Positions 11,836-21,069 of a DNA stretch of 64,000 bases are shown here, in pieces. The stretch is taken from contig NC_064821.1 in assembly GCF_024166365.1 (NCBI RefSeq), positions 52,045,093-52,109,092 on the forward strand. The letters run 5' to 3'. The notes under the pieces were generated by a model that saw only the letters and a program-made list of their open reading frames with translations, did not search any database and was not told where the DNA came from. This stretch comes from Elephas maximus indicus. Its lineage: Eukaryota > Chordata > Mammalia > Proboscidea > Elephantidae. Made by a program: the position numbers and the translations under genes. The first letter of the stretch is position 1. Each line of letters starts with the position of its first letter.

Positions 11836-12334
11836 GTATGGGCCAGGGCTGGCCATCCTTGGGGACCCCCATCATGACACCCCTGTGAAGTCACAGGCAT
11901 CCACCAATCAGCCCATCCTGGGAGCGTGGTCAGGATTGGCCCGGTGCTTGCTACCCATTCATCTGTCCATCTGCCCATCATTCATTCTTCCCCCAGCACT
12001 CCTGATTAGGCTTGCTCTGTGTGCTAGGCCCTGGGGATCCAGAGGTGGATCAGACTGAGCCCTAAGCTACTAGAAAGTCAGGGGATACCACAGGAAGGTG
12101 GACACGTGTGACTCAGAAGTCCAGAAAGTCACCAGAATTGGCTAAAGGACAAATTCCACCCAGCCATGTGTGTGAGTGGGGGTGTGTGTGGTTTGTGTGT
12201 GTGTGTATGTGTTGAGAGGTGGAGGTGCAGGCAGATGTCCTGGGCACCTTGGGCCTCCCCTAGGGCTCCAGTGCCAAGGCCCATCCGCCCATGAAGGTTT
12301 GAGTTAGTGACAGATCATACTTTTTTGCCTGAAG
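11836..12334 (+). other. TNFRSF1B: TNFRSF1B intron 4
   Basis: A 499-bp intron. About 11950-12060 is an L2-like fragment, and 12170-12215 is a TG-rich microsatellite. No gene content seen. Confidence 0.8.
12170..12215. repeat. (TG)n microsatellite
   Basis: Short TG-rich tract with a few interruptions inside TNFRSF1B intron 4. Confidence 0.8.
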
Positions 12335-12428
12335 GAACTGCAACACCGAAAGTGTCGTGCACTGCCTGTGCCCCAGGGACATTCTCTGACAGGACTTCAT
12401 CCACAGACCCGTGCAGGCGTAACCGGAA
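12335..12428 (+). CDS. TNFRSF1B: TNFRSF1B exon 5 (CRD4, first part)
   Basis: A 94-nt exon, phase 1 to phase 2, with acceptor ttttttgcctgaag and donor gtgagt at 12429. The translation includes KVSC, CAPGTFSDRTSSTDPC and the start of the next cysteine loop, matching TNFR2 CRD4. CAPGTFS and SSTD are shared with human and mouse. The frame reaches a stop if read into the intron, which supports the donor. Joined to exon 6 it gives an asparagine codon split across the junction, followed by the expected cysteine. Confidence 0.92.
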
Positions 12429-12827
12429 GTGAGTGGATGAATCCTTTGCTACTGGAGGAGCGGGGAGGGGTGTCCCTGTGGGACTGTGGGGTCTCAGCCA
12501 CAGAGCAGCCATGCCATGGTGCCTGAAATCCCCCCCATTCACTTCCTCTAGTTGAGGCATTACTGAGCTGTCTACTACCCACCCATGCCTGGTCTGGGTG
12601 GGTCTGAGGGTAGGGTGCATAGGGAAGTCAAGACCAGGTGGAGTGCCTGGGGAGAAGTGAGAGGAGGGACAGGGGAGGACTGTCCTGAAAGAGGGTGTGG
12701 CCCATACTCTCATTTCCCATCCTGGCCACTGGGACACTTGCCCGCTGGCCTGGCTCCCATGAATGGCCCAGCCACCCTGGCCACCCTGTCTTCTGTTGCC
12801 TCCTGACTAAGCCTCCTCCGTCCTCAG
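12429..12827 (+). other. TNFRSF1B: TNFRSF1B intron 5
   Basis: A 399-bp intron with gtgagt donor and ccgtcctcag acceptor. Nothing else recognised. Confidence 0.85.
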
Positions 12828-12943
12828 CTGTAGCTCTGTGACCATCCCTGGCAACACAAGCATGAACACGGTCAATATGTCTGTGGGTCCTGTCCTTACA
12901 GTGGCCTTGGGGTCAGCCCCCCAAGACATCGCTCTTCCAATCG
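12828..12943 (+). CDS. TNFRSF1B: TNFRSF1B exon 6 (end of CRD4 and shortened stalk)
   Basis: A 116-nt exon, phase 2 to phase 1, with acceptor ccgtcctcag and donor gtaagt. It encodes the end of CRD4 (IPGNTSM, like the human and mouse IPGNAS segment) and the juxtamembrane stalk, ending ALPIG just before the membrane helix (human ALPVG, mouse SLPIG). Only 22-23 residues separate the CRD4 end from the helix, against roughly 57 in human. The loss is therefore internal to the exon and in frame. The final CRD4 cysteine is replaced by Asn (aat, 12874-12876), and the next two residues create an NMS sequon. The stalk is known to be O-glycosylated and cleaved for receptor shedding in other mammals; little Ser/Thr/Pro remains here. 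Confidence 0.9.
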
Positions 12944-13570
12944 GTAAGTCACAGAGGACCCATTCATTCATTCATTCACATGGTCTCAGTGAGAACCTGC
13001 TGTCAGCCAGACCCTGTGCTCTGTCCCGGGATACAGGGGACAGCAAGGCTGGTCCCCTTCCCAGACCCAGTGCTGTCACCAAGAATCCCTGGGTGGGTAG
13101 AGGTACCTCAGAAAAAAGGCCTGGCGATCTACTCCTGAAAACTCAACCATTGACAACCCTGTGGAGCAGAGTTCTACTCTGACGTGTGTGGGGTTGCCAC
13201 GAGGCAGATTCGACAGCGACTAGTGTAGTTTCAGCGGAGATGGAACCCTGCCTGTGGGTCATGACACAGGGCTGGGCTAGGTCACCTCCAGGCTTCTTTT
13301 TGCGATTAGGGTAGTATCAGGCCAGAGGTCTCGTACTGGTGGCTCTCATGTAGGATTTGGCCCACAGATGTGTTTTGTTTGGGACACAGTTTTTTATGTG
13401 TTTGTTTTGTAATTGAGTTTGAGAGCCTCTAGATTGGACTTGCCCCTCCCCACGACAACTGTGGCCATCTGTGCTCATTGACTTCCTTGCCTGACCTGTG
13501 ACCTGCCTGGCCCTTGGGGACATATGCATTTGTTCCCTGCAGCCCTTTTGAGCTTTTCTTTCCTTTCTAG
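12944..13570 (+). other. TNFRSF1B: TNFRSF1B intron 6
   Basis: A 627-bp intron with an L2-like fragment near 12960-13050 and an internally deleted SINE at 13082-13228. No exon-like sequence that could restore the missing stalk was seen. Confidence 0.8.
13082..13228 (+). mobile_element. AfroSINE with internal deletion
   Basis: The 5' end (aatccctgggtgg) jumps directly to the body (agaggtacctcagaa), lacking most of the tRNA-like head found in the copy at 14562. The rest continues to the gattcgacagcgac tail. Confidence 0.75.
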
Positions 13571-13648
13571 GACTGATTGTGGGCGTGGCAGCCTTGGGCC
13601 TGGTCGTAATAGTGCTGGTGAACTGCATCATTGTGACCCAGAGGAAAA
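13571..13648 (+). CDS. TNFRSF1B: TNFRSF1B exon 7 (transmembrane helix)
   Basis: A 78-nt exon, phase 1 to phase 1, with acceptor ttcctttctag and donor gtaaga. It encodes GLIVGVAALGLVVIVLVN, then a polar Arg/Lys segment: a single hydrophobic helix followed by a positively charged stop-transfer. Human and mouse have the same GLIVGV start. The cytoplasmic side begins at the TQRKK sequence completed by exon 8. Confidence 0.95.
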
Positions 13649-14186
13649 GTAAGATGCCGTTCCTGCCCTCCTGTGTGTGCCTACTCACCCCTTTATTCAG
13701 TATGTGTGTCGGGGTGCCAACTGTGAGTCTGCACTGGGTGCTGCCCATGAGTCAGACAGAAGCTGGACACTGTAGTCCCTGTTCCGTAGAGGCTTACAGC
13801 CTGGGGCTGGGGACATTCCCACAAAGTTCTTGCTAAAAGGCAAGACGGGATCAGGGCTGTCAGAGGAGGTGGGAGTTCAGGATTATTGTCCAGGGGCTTC
13901 CTGGGGCAGGATCACAGGGCTGGGTATGACTGACATGGCAGACATCCTGAGCAGGGGGCATGGCAAGAGCAAAGATGGGGAGGTGGGAACATGGTGGGGG
14001 TGGGGGGGGTGGGGAGGGGAGTAGAACAGTGGTAGCACGGCTCACATCGTCTGGTAGGAAATTGTACCCCCTGACCCTGGGCTGGGCTCACTCCCCTGGT
14101 TCTGCTTGTGCCGACGTGGCCCTCCTGCTTAGAACAGACGTGCCCCGGGAGGTCACTCTCCCTGACTTGTCCCTGTCTTTTTACAG
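13649..14186 (+). other. TNFRSF1B: TNFRSF1B intron 7
   Basis: A 538-bp intron. It holds a G-rich tract (about 13991-14021, runs of 5 to 8 G). No gene or transposon recognised with confidence. Confidence 0.8.
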
Positions 14187-14221
14187 AGAAGCCCTCCTGC
14201 CTGCCCGGAGAAGCCAAAGTG
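14187..14221 (+). CDS. TNFRSF1B: TNFRSF1B exon 8 (cytoplasmic juxtamembrane)
   Basis: A 35-nt micro-exon, phase 1 to phase 0, flanked by acceptor tttttacag and donor gtgagt. It encodes KKPSCLPGEAKV, matching the conserved KKPxCLxxxAKV of human and mouse TNFR2. Its small size and flanking splice signals fit the known exon structure of the gene. Confidence 0.92.
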
Positions 14222-14459
14222 GTGAGTGTCCCTCTGCCTTCCCCTCTCTAGCGTCCTTTGTGGCGGGCCAGGGTGGGAAGTGGTGAATTCTGTAGGTTGG
14301 TCTGGCCAGTGTCAGGCTCTGTGCTGTGTGCAGAGCCCTGGGAAGCTGAGGAAAGACCAGCTAGGGTCTGTCCTTGGGGGTCGGGGCCGCCCTTTATGGG
14401 ATACAGAGACTGTGAGCATGAAATACCACGTCAAGGAGCAGGGGAGGTTGTAGTGTCAG

Positions 14460-14561
14460 TGGTCAACATGTGGCCATAGACTTGTGGCGTAACCTTGGGC
14501 AGACATGAAATTGTTGGGTGACTCTGTTTCCTCACCATTAAATGGGGGTTATGTCTGCTCA
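14460..14561 (+). repeat. MIR fragment
   Basis: A plus-strand core (gtaaccttgggcagaca...ttaaatgggggtta), directly followed by the SINE at 14562, which probably inserted into it. Confidence 0.55.
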
Positions 14562-14767
14562 GAGTTCCTGGGTGGTACAAGTGGTTAATATGCTCAGCTG
14601 CTAACTGAAGGGCTGAAAGTTCGAGTCTACCCAGAGGTACCTCAGAAGAAAGGCCTGGTTATCTGCTTCTGAAAACTCAACCATTGACAGCCCTATGGAG
14701 CACAGTTCTGCTCTGACACACATGGGGTTGCCATGAGTCAGAGCCAACAGCAACTGGTGTAGTGTCT
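14562..14767 (+). mobile_element. AfroSINE, tRNA-Asn-headed type, full length
   Basis: A clean full-length example. The head (agttcctgggtggtac, aatatgctcagctgctaac, box B gttcgagtc) resembles tRNA-Asn(GTT). The body has gaaaggcctgg and the tail ggggttgccatgagtcag. Confidence 0.85.
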
Positions 14768-14779
14768 GCACAGATATTG

Positions 14780-15101
14780 ACAATTCGGTGATAGAATTCT
14801 TGCCCCCATAAAGAGACCTGGATTTGATTCCTAGCCAACACACCTCATGTGCAGCAACCACCTGTCTGTCAGTGGAGGTTTGCGTGTTGCTTTGATGCCA
14901 AACAGTGGAGCTTCCAGACTAAGACAGAGTAGGAAGAAAGGCCTGGCAATCTACTTCTGAAAATCAGCAAGTGAAAATTACATTAATCACAATGGTCCAA
15001 TCCATAAACAATTATGGAATGACACAGGACCAGGTAGTGTCTTGTTCTGTTGTACATGGGGTCACCATGAGTTGGGCGCCAACTCGATGGCAGTTGCCAA
15101 G
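14780..15101 (+). mobile_element. RTE-derived SINE with tRNA-Gly-like head
   Basis: The first 70 bases (ggtgatagaattcttgcc...gatttgattcctagccaaca) resemble tRNA-Gly. They are followed by a stretch shared with the RTE 5' region (gcttccagactaagacag...ctggcaatctacttctgaaaa), then an RTE 3' end (acaggaccaggtagtgtctt...ccatgagttgg). A second copy is at 57484. Confidence 0.75.
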
Positions 15102-15853
15102 TGTCTGCTCAGCCCAGCTTACACCACTGTGCCATCCACTTAGCTGGCAACAGTAATGATCATCCTGATTGGGTTTACAAAGCACTTTCTTATGCAGCAG
15201 TGGTTTTCAGACTGAGTTCCAGAGTGACCTGGTGTTCCATGGAAGAGTCCTAGAGGGTCATCTATGGGGGTTGGGGTGGAGGTTAGGTGGATATGCCTGA
15301 GTCGTCCCCAACTTCGGTCAAAGCAGCTCACCTTTGATCTGTTTTATTTATTAGCATCTGTGAAGAATTTTTGTTAGAATCGATGCTTACATCGTATTTC
15401 ATGAATTCTTCACCAGGAAGGCATTTGGCTGCAAGTAACATAAAACCTAAGGGTGACTTAAAACAGAAGGGCTTTATTTTTCTCATACCAAAAAGTTCAG
15501 GTGCTGACAGCTGTTGGGATGGGTTCACCCGCACCTTCTCATGATACCAGTAGGTACCTCAGATTCTGCCACCCTCAGTGTACTGGCTTTTGTCCTCTTG
15601 CTTGTGGCTTCATGTCATAAGATGGTGACCACCACTTCATATGTGACCTCCAAATTCAAAGTGGGACGAGGAAGGGGAAATGGTGAGGCCAGCCGTTTAT
15701 CAGTAAATCAGACACTCTCCCAGAAGCCCTAGGCAGACCTTTGCTTCCACCTCATTGGCCAGAACTGTGACACATGACCACCCTAGCTGCAAGGGAGTCT
15801 GGGAAAGTCAGTGATTTGTTTTCCTAGCCTCTGTGATGGAGGATGAAGTCTAT

Positions 15854-16037
15854 AGGAGGTGCAAATGGTTAATATGCTTGGTTGGAGGTTCGAGTCCACC
15901 CAGAGGCACCTCAGAAGAAAGGCCTGGTGATCTACTTCTGAAAAATCAGCCATTGCAAACTGTGAAGCACAGTTCTCCTCTCACACACATGGGGTCACCA
16001 TGAATTAGAATCAACTCAGTGGCAGCTGGTTTGGTTT
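15854..16037 (+). mobile_element. AfroSINE, tRNA-Asn-headed type
   Basis: Diverged plus-strand copy: gttaatatgcttgg...gttcgagtccacccag head, gaaaggcctggtgatctact body, ggggtcaccatgaatt tail. The head carries a small deletion. Confidence 0.75.
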
Positions 16038-16215
16038 TATGATGGAGGAGGACGAGGGATAAGGGCTGGGAATGGGTGTGGAGGGGAGCCAGTACATAGT
16101 GCCTGCTGCAGCCCCATGCCTGGTAGGCAGGGAAGATTTTTTTTTTTTTTTTTACACAGTTTTACAGATGAGGAAGCCAAGCCTGAGGAGCTTCCTCCAT
16201 GTTCTTGTTCTGCTA

Positions 16216-16432
16216 GGGCAGGGTTTTTCAACCTCAGCACTATTGATATTTTGGACCAGATGATTCTTTGTTGGTGGCAGCTGTCTTATGCACTGTAGGG
16301 CATTTAGCAGCATCCCTAGCCTCTAGCCACTAGATGTCTGCAGTGACAACCAAAAATGTCTCCAGACATTGACAAACGTCCCCTGGGGGGGGGGCAAAAT
16401 TGTTCCTGGTTGAGAACCTCTGGGCTAGGGAA
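16216..16432 (-). mobile_element. MER20 (hAT-Charlie) DNA transposon
   Basis: Minus-strand MER20: begins cagggtttttcaacctcagc, includes aaaaatgtctccagacattg, and ends ggttgagaacctctg. The ends match the element's terminal inverted repeats. Length about 217 bp, near the usual 219 (recalled). Confidence 0.75.
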
Positions 16433-16440
16433 AAGCTCAG

Positions 16441-16620
16441 CCCTGGGTGGCCCAGTGCCTGAGATTTACACAGGGGTTGCCATGAGTTAGATCTGGTAAG
16501 GACCATGTTTTGATTTTATCTCCTGCTTTTGTTGACAAGTAAAGAAATACAGAGAGGCAGGCAGAGTGACTTGCCCAAGGTCACAGAGCAGTTAGTCACA
16601 GTGTTGTCTCTAGACTCCCA
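16441..16620. repeat. SINE remnant followed by MIR fragment
   Basis: 16441-16515 retains SINE end pieces (ccctgggtggcccagtg, ggggttgccatgagttag). 16520-16620 is a minus-strand MIR core (gtgacttgcccaaggtcacag). Confidence 0.5.
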
Positions 16621-17099
16621 GATACTAGACACTAGATATAAACTAGACACATGGATATAAACTCTGGTTTGGGAAATCAGACAGTTTCTCCTCCATGGTG
16701 CAAATCTCACTTCTCCCTTTCCTGGCCTTAGTTCAGTGATGCCAACAGCTATGCCTTCAAGCTCTTCCCTGGTAGCCCAGCCACCACATTCTCTTTCCCC
16801 TCTCAGCGTTTCCCAATAGTCAGTGCCATGAAGATGTCTCAGGGGGTGGCCCAGGAGCCTCCGCTTCCTCTTTTCCTTCCTTGGGCTTTGTCTTCACCGA
16901 GTGTAAGCAGCTTAACTTCTGTTTGCTGTGTACAGAGCCCAGTGGTGTGCTGGTAACCAGCTCTCCAGGGAAAAAAACCCTGATTGGTGGTGTTTGCCAA
17001 TTTCCACTGTGTAAAGACTCCCACCACGGCAAGGCTCAGGCTACCAGCAAGACCTCACTGGAGGCGGCTGTGCCACCACTGGACCCTCATGCACTTCTG

Positions 17100-17215
17100 T
17101 GAGGTATTGCCACCCGCATTTTACAGATGAGGAAACTGAAACTCTGGGAGTTTCAGGTACTCGTGTAAGGTTAGACCACTAGGTAAGTGGCATAGCCTGG
17201 GTTTGAAACCCAGTT
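17100..17215 (-). repeat. MIR fragment
   Basis: Contains attttacagatgaggaaac and the gtttgaaaccca end of MIR in reverse orientation. Confidence 0.6.
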
Positions 17216-17549
17216 GGAATCTGCAGACTTTGCCGTCACCCACCCACTGCCCTGTTGCCAGGAGAGACATTCAGAGCTGTCCCAAGCTGTTCACAGGGGT
17301 TATTTGCCCCACTTTTTTTTTTATAGCTCAGCTGGCTGGCAGTTGGTCCCTGCTAAGAGGCCAGCTGGAGTTGAGGGTGGGGGTGACTCACCCTTAAAGG
17401 GGTGATCTGTCCTCCTGCTGCAGAAATAACTCCCGGGGCATGGGTGGGACAGTGACTTCCTCTTTGTTCAGAAAGGCCAATGCGTCTACATATGTGAGGC
17501 CACCTACAGTCACTCCACAGATACACTCATGCACAGGCTCATGTATAAT

Positions 17550-17745
17550 AACGAGAGCCAACATTTATGAGGCGCTGACTGTATGTCAGGCACTGTGCTG
17601 AGCCTGTCGTGTGCAGTCTTCATCTTCACAGCCACCATGCAGGTAGTACCATTATTGGCCCAATTTTACAGCTCAGGAAACTTGGACTCAGAGATGTTCA
17701 GTAATTTTCCCAAGGTTGTACAGTTAGTGAGAGGAGCCTAGGATA
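17550..17745 (-). repeat. MIR
   Basis: A near-complete minus-strand MIR from gagccaacatttatgag through caattttacagctcagg to acagttagtgagagg. Confidence 0.65.
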
Positions 17746-18439
17746 CAAGCCTTGGGAGTGCCTCTCTCTACTCCCCCGCAGCAGTCACACTAACTGCACC
17801 ACTCACAGATGTACTCACGTGTTCCCATATGTAGACACACATGTGTGCACACTCCATACATCCTCACTCACACCTGTGTATACAGGTGGGTGAGCCTCAT
17901 GGACACACAGACACAGACCCGGTGGTAAACCTGGAGGACCCAGGCCTCTGGCTCTGCCAGGTTCTACCAGGGGTCTCTGCTCCTCCCCTTGGCAGGACTG
18001 GACCAGGAGGGGTTAGTCCGTGAGGTGTCTGGCTGGCTGGGATCCTGTTTTTCACATGAGTCCCCTTATGGGTCCTTCTTCAGAGCCTGCCTGAACTTTG
18101 TAGCTTGTGGCTTTTGGGGAGGGAGGTGGCTGTGACCTTTAGGGGTTTTTGTTCTGCCTGGCTTGAGCCGCCAACAGAAGGGGCAGGACACAGGTCAGAA
18201 AAGCCCCTTCTCTGGGAGTGACATTTGGATGCAATTCCTCGCCTCCCCCCGCTTCCCCCCGCCCCCCCACCGCCTGTCCTTGCTCAGAGCAGAGCTGAGG
18301 GTGGATGCCAGTGGCCGAGATAGACCCTCCAGGGGAGGTGTACAGCATGAACTTGAAATCCCCTCCATCCCTCCAAAGCTGGGAGTGGCGGACCCCACCG
18401 CCTCCTGGGGAAGCCAGATGATGAGGTGGGAAGCAGGCA

Positions 18440-18530
18440 GCTCTGGGCTCTGTCACGCTTCTGCCACCAACTAGCTGTGTGGTGCTGAGCCTGGGACCTA
18501 CCCTCTCTGGATCTAGGTGGCCTCATGGGG
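18440..18530 (+). repeat. MIR fragment
   Basis: Plus-strand MIR core: gccaccaactagctgtgtgg, then accctctctgg. Confidence 0.5.
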
Positions 18531-18608
18531 AGGACATGCAAAGGATCCTTCCAGCTTAGAGTCAGAGGTGGTGGGCGGGCTCAGATGTCTGAGAGGCCAC
18601 AGCAATGG

Positions 18609-18653
18609 TGGGTGGGGCTGGGGCTGGGGCTGGGGCTGGGGCTGGGGCTGGGT
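18609..18653 (+). repeat. (GGGGCT)n tract
   Basis: About six uninterrupted GGGGCT hexamers on the plus strand, which is the transcribed sense strand of TNFRSF1B. Four or more G4 runs with 2-nt loops satisfy the usual G-quadruplex rule in both DNA and pre-mRNA. Confidence 0.9.
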
Positions 18654-18719
18654 GATTGGCTAGAGAGGAGCAGACAGACCAGGGTGGGGTCACTTTCTGG
18701 AATTGTAGCTTGCTCTGTG

Positions 18720-18884
18720 AAGCCCTGGAGACCCAGTGGTGCAGTAGTTAAGAGTTTGGCTGTTAACCAAAAAGGTCAGCAGTTCGAATTCACCAGCTGC
18801 TCCTTGGAAACCCTATGGGGCAGTTCTACTCTGTCCTATAGAGTCGCTATGAGATGACTCGACGGCAACCGGTTTGGTTTTCTG
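18720..18884 (+). mobile_element. AfroSINE, tRNA-Asn-headed type
   Basis: Starts agccctggagacccagtggt, keeps the ancestral gctgttaacc (GTT anticodon position), and ends actcgacggcaaccgg. Confidence 0.85.
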
Positions 18885-18894
18885 TAAGGAGGCA

Positions 18895-19090
18895 AGGAGC
18901 CTTGGTGGCACAGTGGTTAAGTGCTTGGCTGCTAACCAAAAGGTTGGTGGTTTGAACCCACCAGCCGCTCCTTGGGAGAAAGATGTGGCAGTCTGCTTCT
19001 GTGCCTTGGAAACCCTATGAGACAGTTCTACTCTGTCCTGTAGGGTCATTTTGAGTTGAAATCCACTCTAAGGCAGTGGGGTTCAATGGT
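18895..19090 (+). mobile_element. AfroSINE, tRNA-Asn-headed type
   Basis: Second plus-strand copy 10 bp after the previous one: gagccttggtggcacagtgg head, gagaaagatgtggcag insertion in the body, and a diverged tail. Confidence 0.85.
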
Positions 19091-19514
19091 GTTCTGGAAG
19101 GAGGCCAGGGGGTCTTGGCATTTTGCTGAGGGGCTAATGTGCCCCCCCAGCATCAAACACTGACCTTCTCACCTCCTCCCACAGTGTCAGTCAGGGTGCT
19201 GGGTCCCACTGGCCTTTCACTCACCTCAGTTCTCATTCTACCCCTGGACTCCCCCACCCTGGGCAGGCTGGGGCCAAGGTAGCTGGTGAGGATGTGGCCC
19301 CTGCCTCCTTCTTTCTTTCTGGGATCGAGTGAACACTCAGAACCCCAAGGCAAGGCCTGTGCACCTCTCCAACAGTGTGGATAGGCAGCAGCCTTGGCAT
19401 GGAGTTTCCGGGTGCGTCCCCACCTTGGTGTCTGGAAACAGGGACCTTGTCTCGAGCCTCCAAAGTGGAAACCCCAGACTCAGGACAACCCTTGTGTTTT
19501 TTAGACCAGCTGCA

Positions 19515-19695
19515 CACACCCTGTGTGACCTTGGGCAAGTAACTCCACGTCTCTGTGTCTTGGTTTTCACATCTGTAAATCAAGGATAACACTAGACTGT
19601 TAGAAAGATAGTGTCTAGAAGAACTTGGGCACACTGAGCATTAGATGACACTCAAATGCCGGCACATATGTTATTATCACTATTATTATTACTTA
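19515..19695 (+). repeat. MIR
   Basis: Plus-strand core ctgtgtgaccttgggcaagt and cacatctgtaaatcaagg, with an attattattac end. Confidence 0.65.
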
Positions 19696-19896
19696 GGTTT
19701 TCCTATGAGGAAAAGATATTAGGAGGTGTCCCAAAGTAGCCTGGGGACCGGAGTCTGGAAAAGGGAGCGGAGACCGCATGTCCAAGGTCCCATATGAAAG
19801 GGCTCCTGCACTGGACTAATTGATTGCACACAACGGTCAGCAGACTTTTTCTGTAAAGGGCCAGATAGTAAATATTTTAGTCTTTATGGGCCAGAT

Positions 19897-20077
19897 AAAG
19901 GAGCCCTGGTAGCTCAGTGGTTAAGCGTTCAGCTGCTAACCGAAAGGTCAGTGGTTCAAACCCACCAGCGGCTCTGCAAGAGAAAAGACCTGGTGATCTT
20001 CTCCTATAGAGATTACAGCCTAGGAAGCCCTATGGGGCAGCTCAGAATTGACTTGATGGCACCTAACAACAATAACG
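19897..20077 (+). mobile_element. AfroSINE with AAC-type tail
   Basis: gagccctggtagctcagtgg head; the tail gatggcacctaacaacaataa retains the RTE-type ending. Confidence 0.85.
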
Positions 20078-20140
20078 TGGGCCAGATGGTCACTGTTGCG
20101 ACTCCCCAACCCTGCTGTTATAGCAGGAAAGCAGCCATAA

Positions 20141-20341
20141 AGCCAAACCAGTTGTTGAGTCAGTTCCGACTCCTGGTGACCCCATGTGTATCAAAGTAAA
20201 AATGTCCTCCAAAGGGTTTTCACTGGTTGTTTTTTGGATCACCAAGCCTTTCTTCTGAGGCACCTCTGGGTGAACTCTAACCTCCAACCTTGCAGTTAGT
20301 GGCCAAGTACATCAACCGCTTGTACCACCCAGGGACTCCCA
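20141..20341 (-). mobile_element. AfroSINE, tRNA-Asn-headed type
   Basis: Minus-strand full-length copy, from agccaaaccagttgttgag to accacccagggactccc. Confidence 0.85.
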
Positions 20342-20351
20342 AAGCATCCAT

Positions 20352-20526
20352 AAAAGAACCAAAGACCAAAGCCGTTGCCATCAAGTTGATTCTGACTCGT
20401 AACGATCCTGTATGACAGAGTAGAACTGCCCCATACGGTTTCCAGGGGGTGACTGGTGGATTCGAACTGCTGACCTTTTGGTTAGCAGTGATAGCTCTTA
20501 ACCACTATGCCACCAGGGTTTCCAAA
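20352..20526 (-). mobile_element. AfroSINE, tRNA-Asn-headed type
   Basis: Minus-strand copy, from ccgttgccatcaagttgat to atgccaccagggtttcc, of the subtype with the short body. Confidence 0.85.
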
Positions 20527-20861
20527 GGAGCCATAGGCAGTACATAAACAGCTGTTTCGATAAAACCTAATTTTTTAACCTAAAACTTGAATTTCACACA
20601 ATTTTCATGTGTCATGAAATGCTGTTTTTCTTTTAATTTCTTTTCCCCCAACCACTTAAAAATTGAAAACCATTCTCTGCTCGCAGGTGGCAGGCCCGAC
20701 TTGACCTACGAGCCATAGTTGCTCACCCCTGGTTTAATAAACCTCTGTGTGGGCGTTGCTATGCACCAGACACTGTTCTAAAGCACTTCACAAATATTTG
20801 ACCATTTAATCCTCACAACAGCCCTATGAGGTAGTTTCTTATTCTCCCTTTTTAGATGAAA

Positions 20862-21065
20862 AGGAGTCCCTGAGTGGTACAAACAGTTAATGTGCTCGAC
20901 TGCTAACTGAAAGATTGGAGGTTCGCGTTCACCCTGAGGTGCTTCTTGAGAAAGGCCTCGTGATCTACTTCCAAAAACTGAGCCATGGAAAACCCTGTGG
21001 AGTGCAGTTCTACTTTGATACACATAGGGTTGCCATAAGTTAGAACCCACTCAGTGGCAACTGTT
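20862..21065 (+). mobile_element. AfroSINE, tRNA-Asn-headed type
   Basis: gagtccctgagtggtacaa head and a cactcagtggcaactg tail. Confidence 0.8.
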
Positions 21066-21069
21066 TTCA

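Larger units (their letters stand above)
19831..20732. mobile_element. hAT-like DNA transposon split by three SINEs
   Basis: Three collinear pieces form one element: 19831-19896 (cagcagactttttctgtaaa...gggccagataa), 20078-20140 (gggccagatggtcactgttg...gaaagcagcc) and 20527-20732 (gagccataggcagtacataaa...gttgctcacccctg). Start and end are inverted copies of each other (cagcagact / gttgctcacc). The family name is uncertain. Confidence 0.55.

Noticed and set aside
11435-12058. 207-codon open frame spanning exon 4
   Set aside because: It is in a different frame from TNFR2 and ignores the splice sites. The exon 4 frame carries the TNFR2 motifs.
18720-18790. tRNA-Asn-like sequence as a functional tRNA gene
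   Set aside because: It is the head of an abundant SINE family; it lacks proper acceptor-stem pairing and a following T-run terminator.
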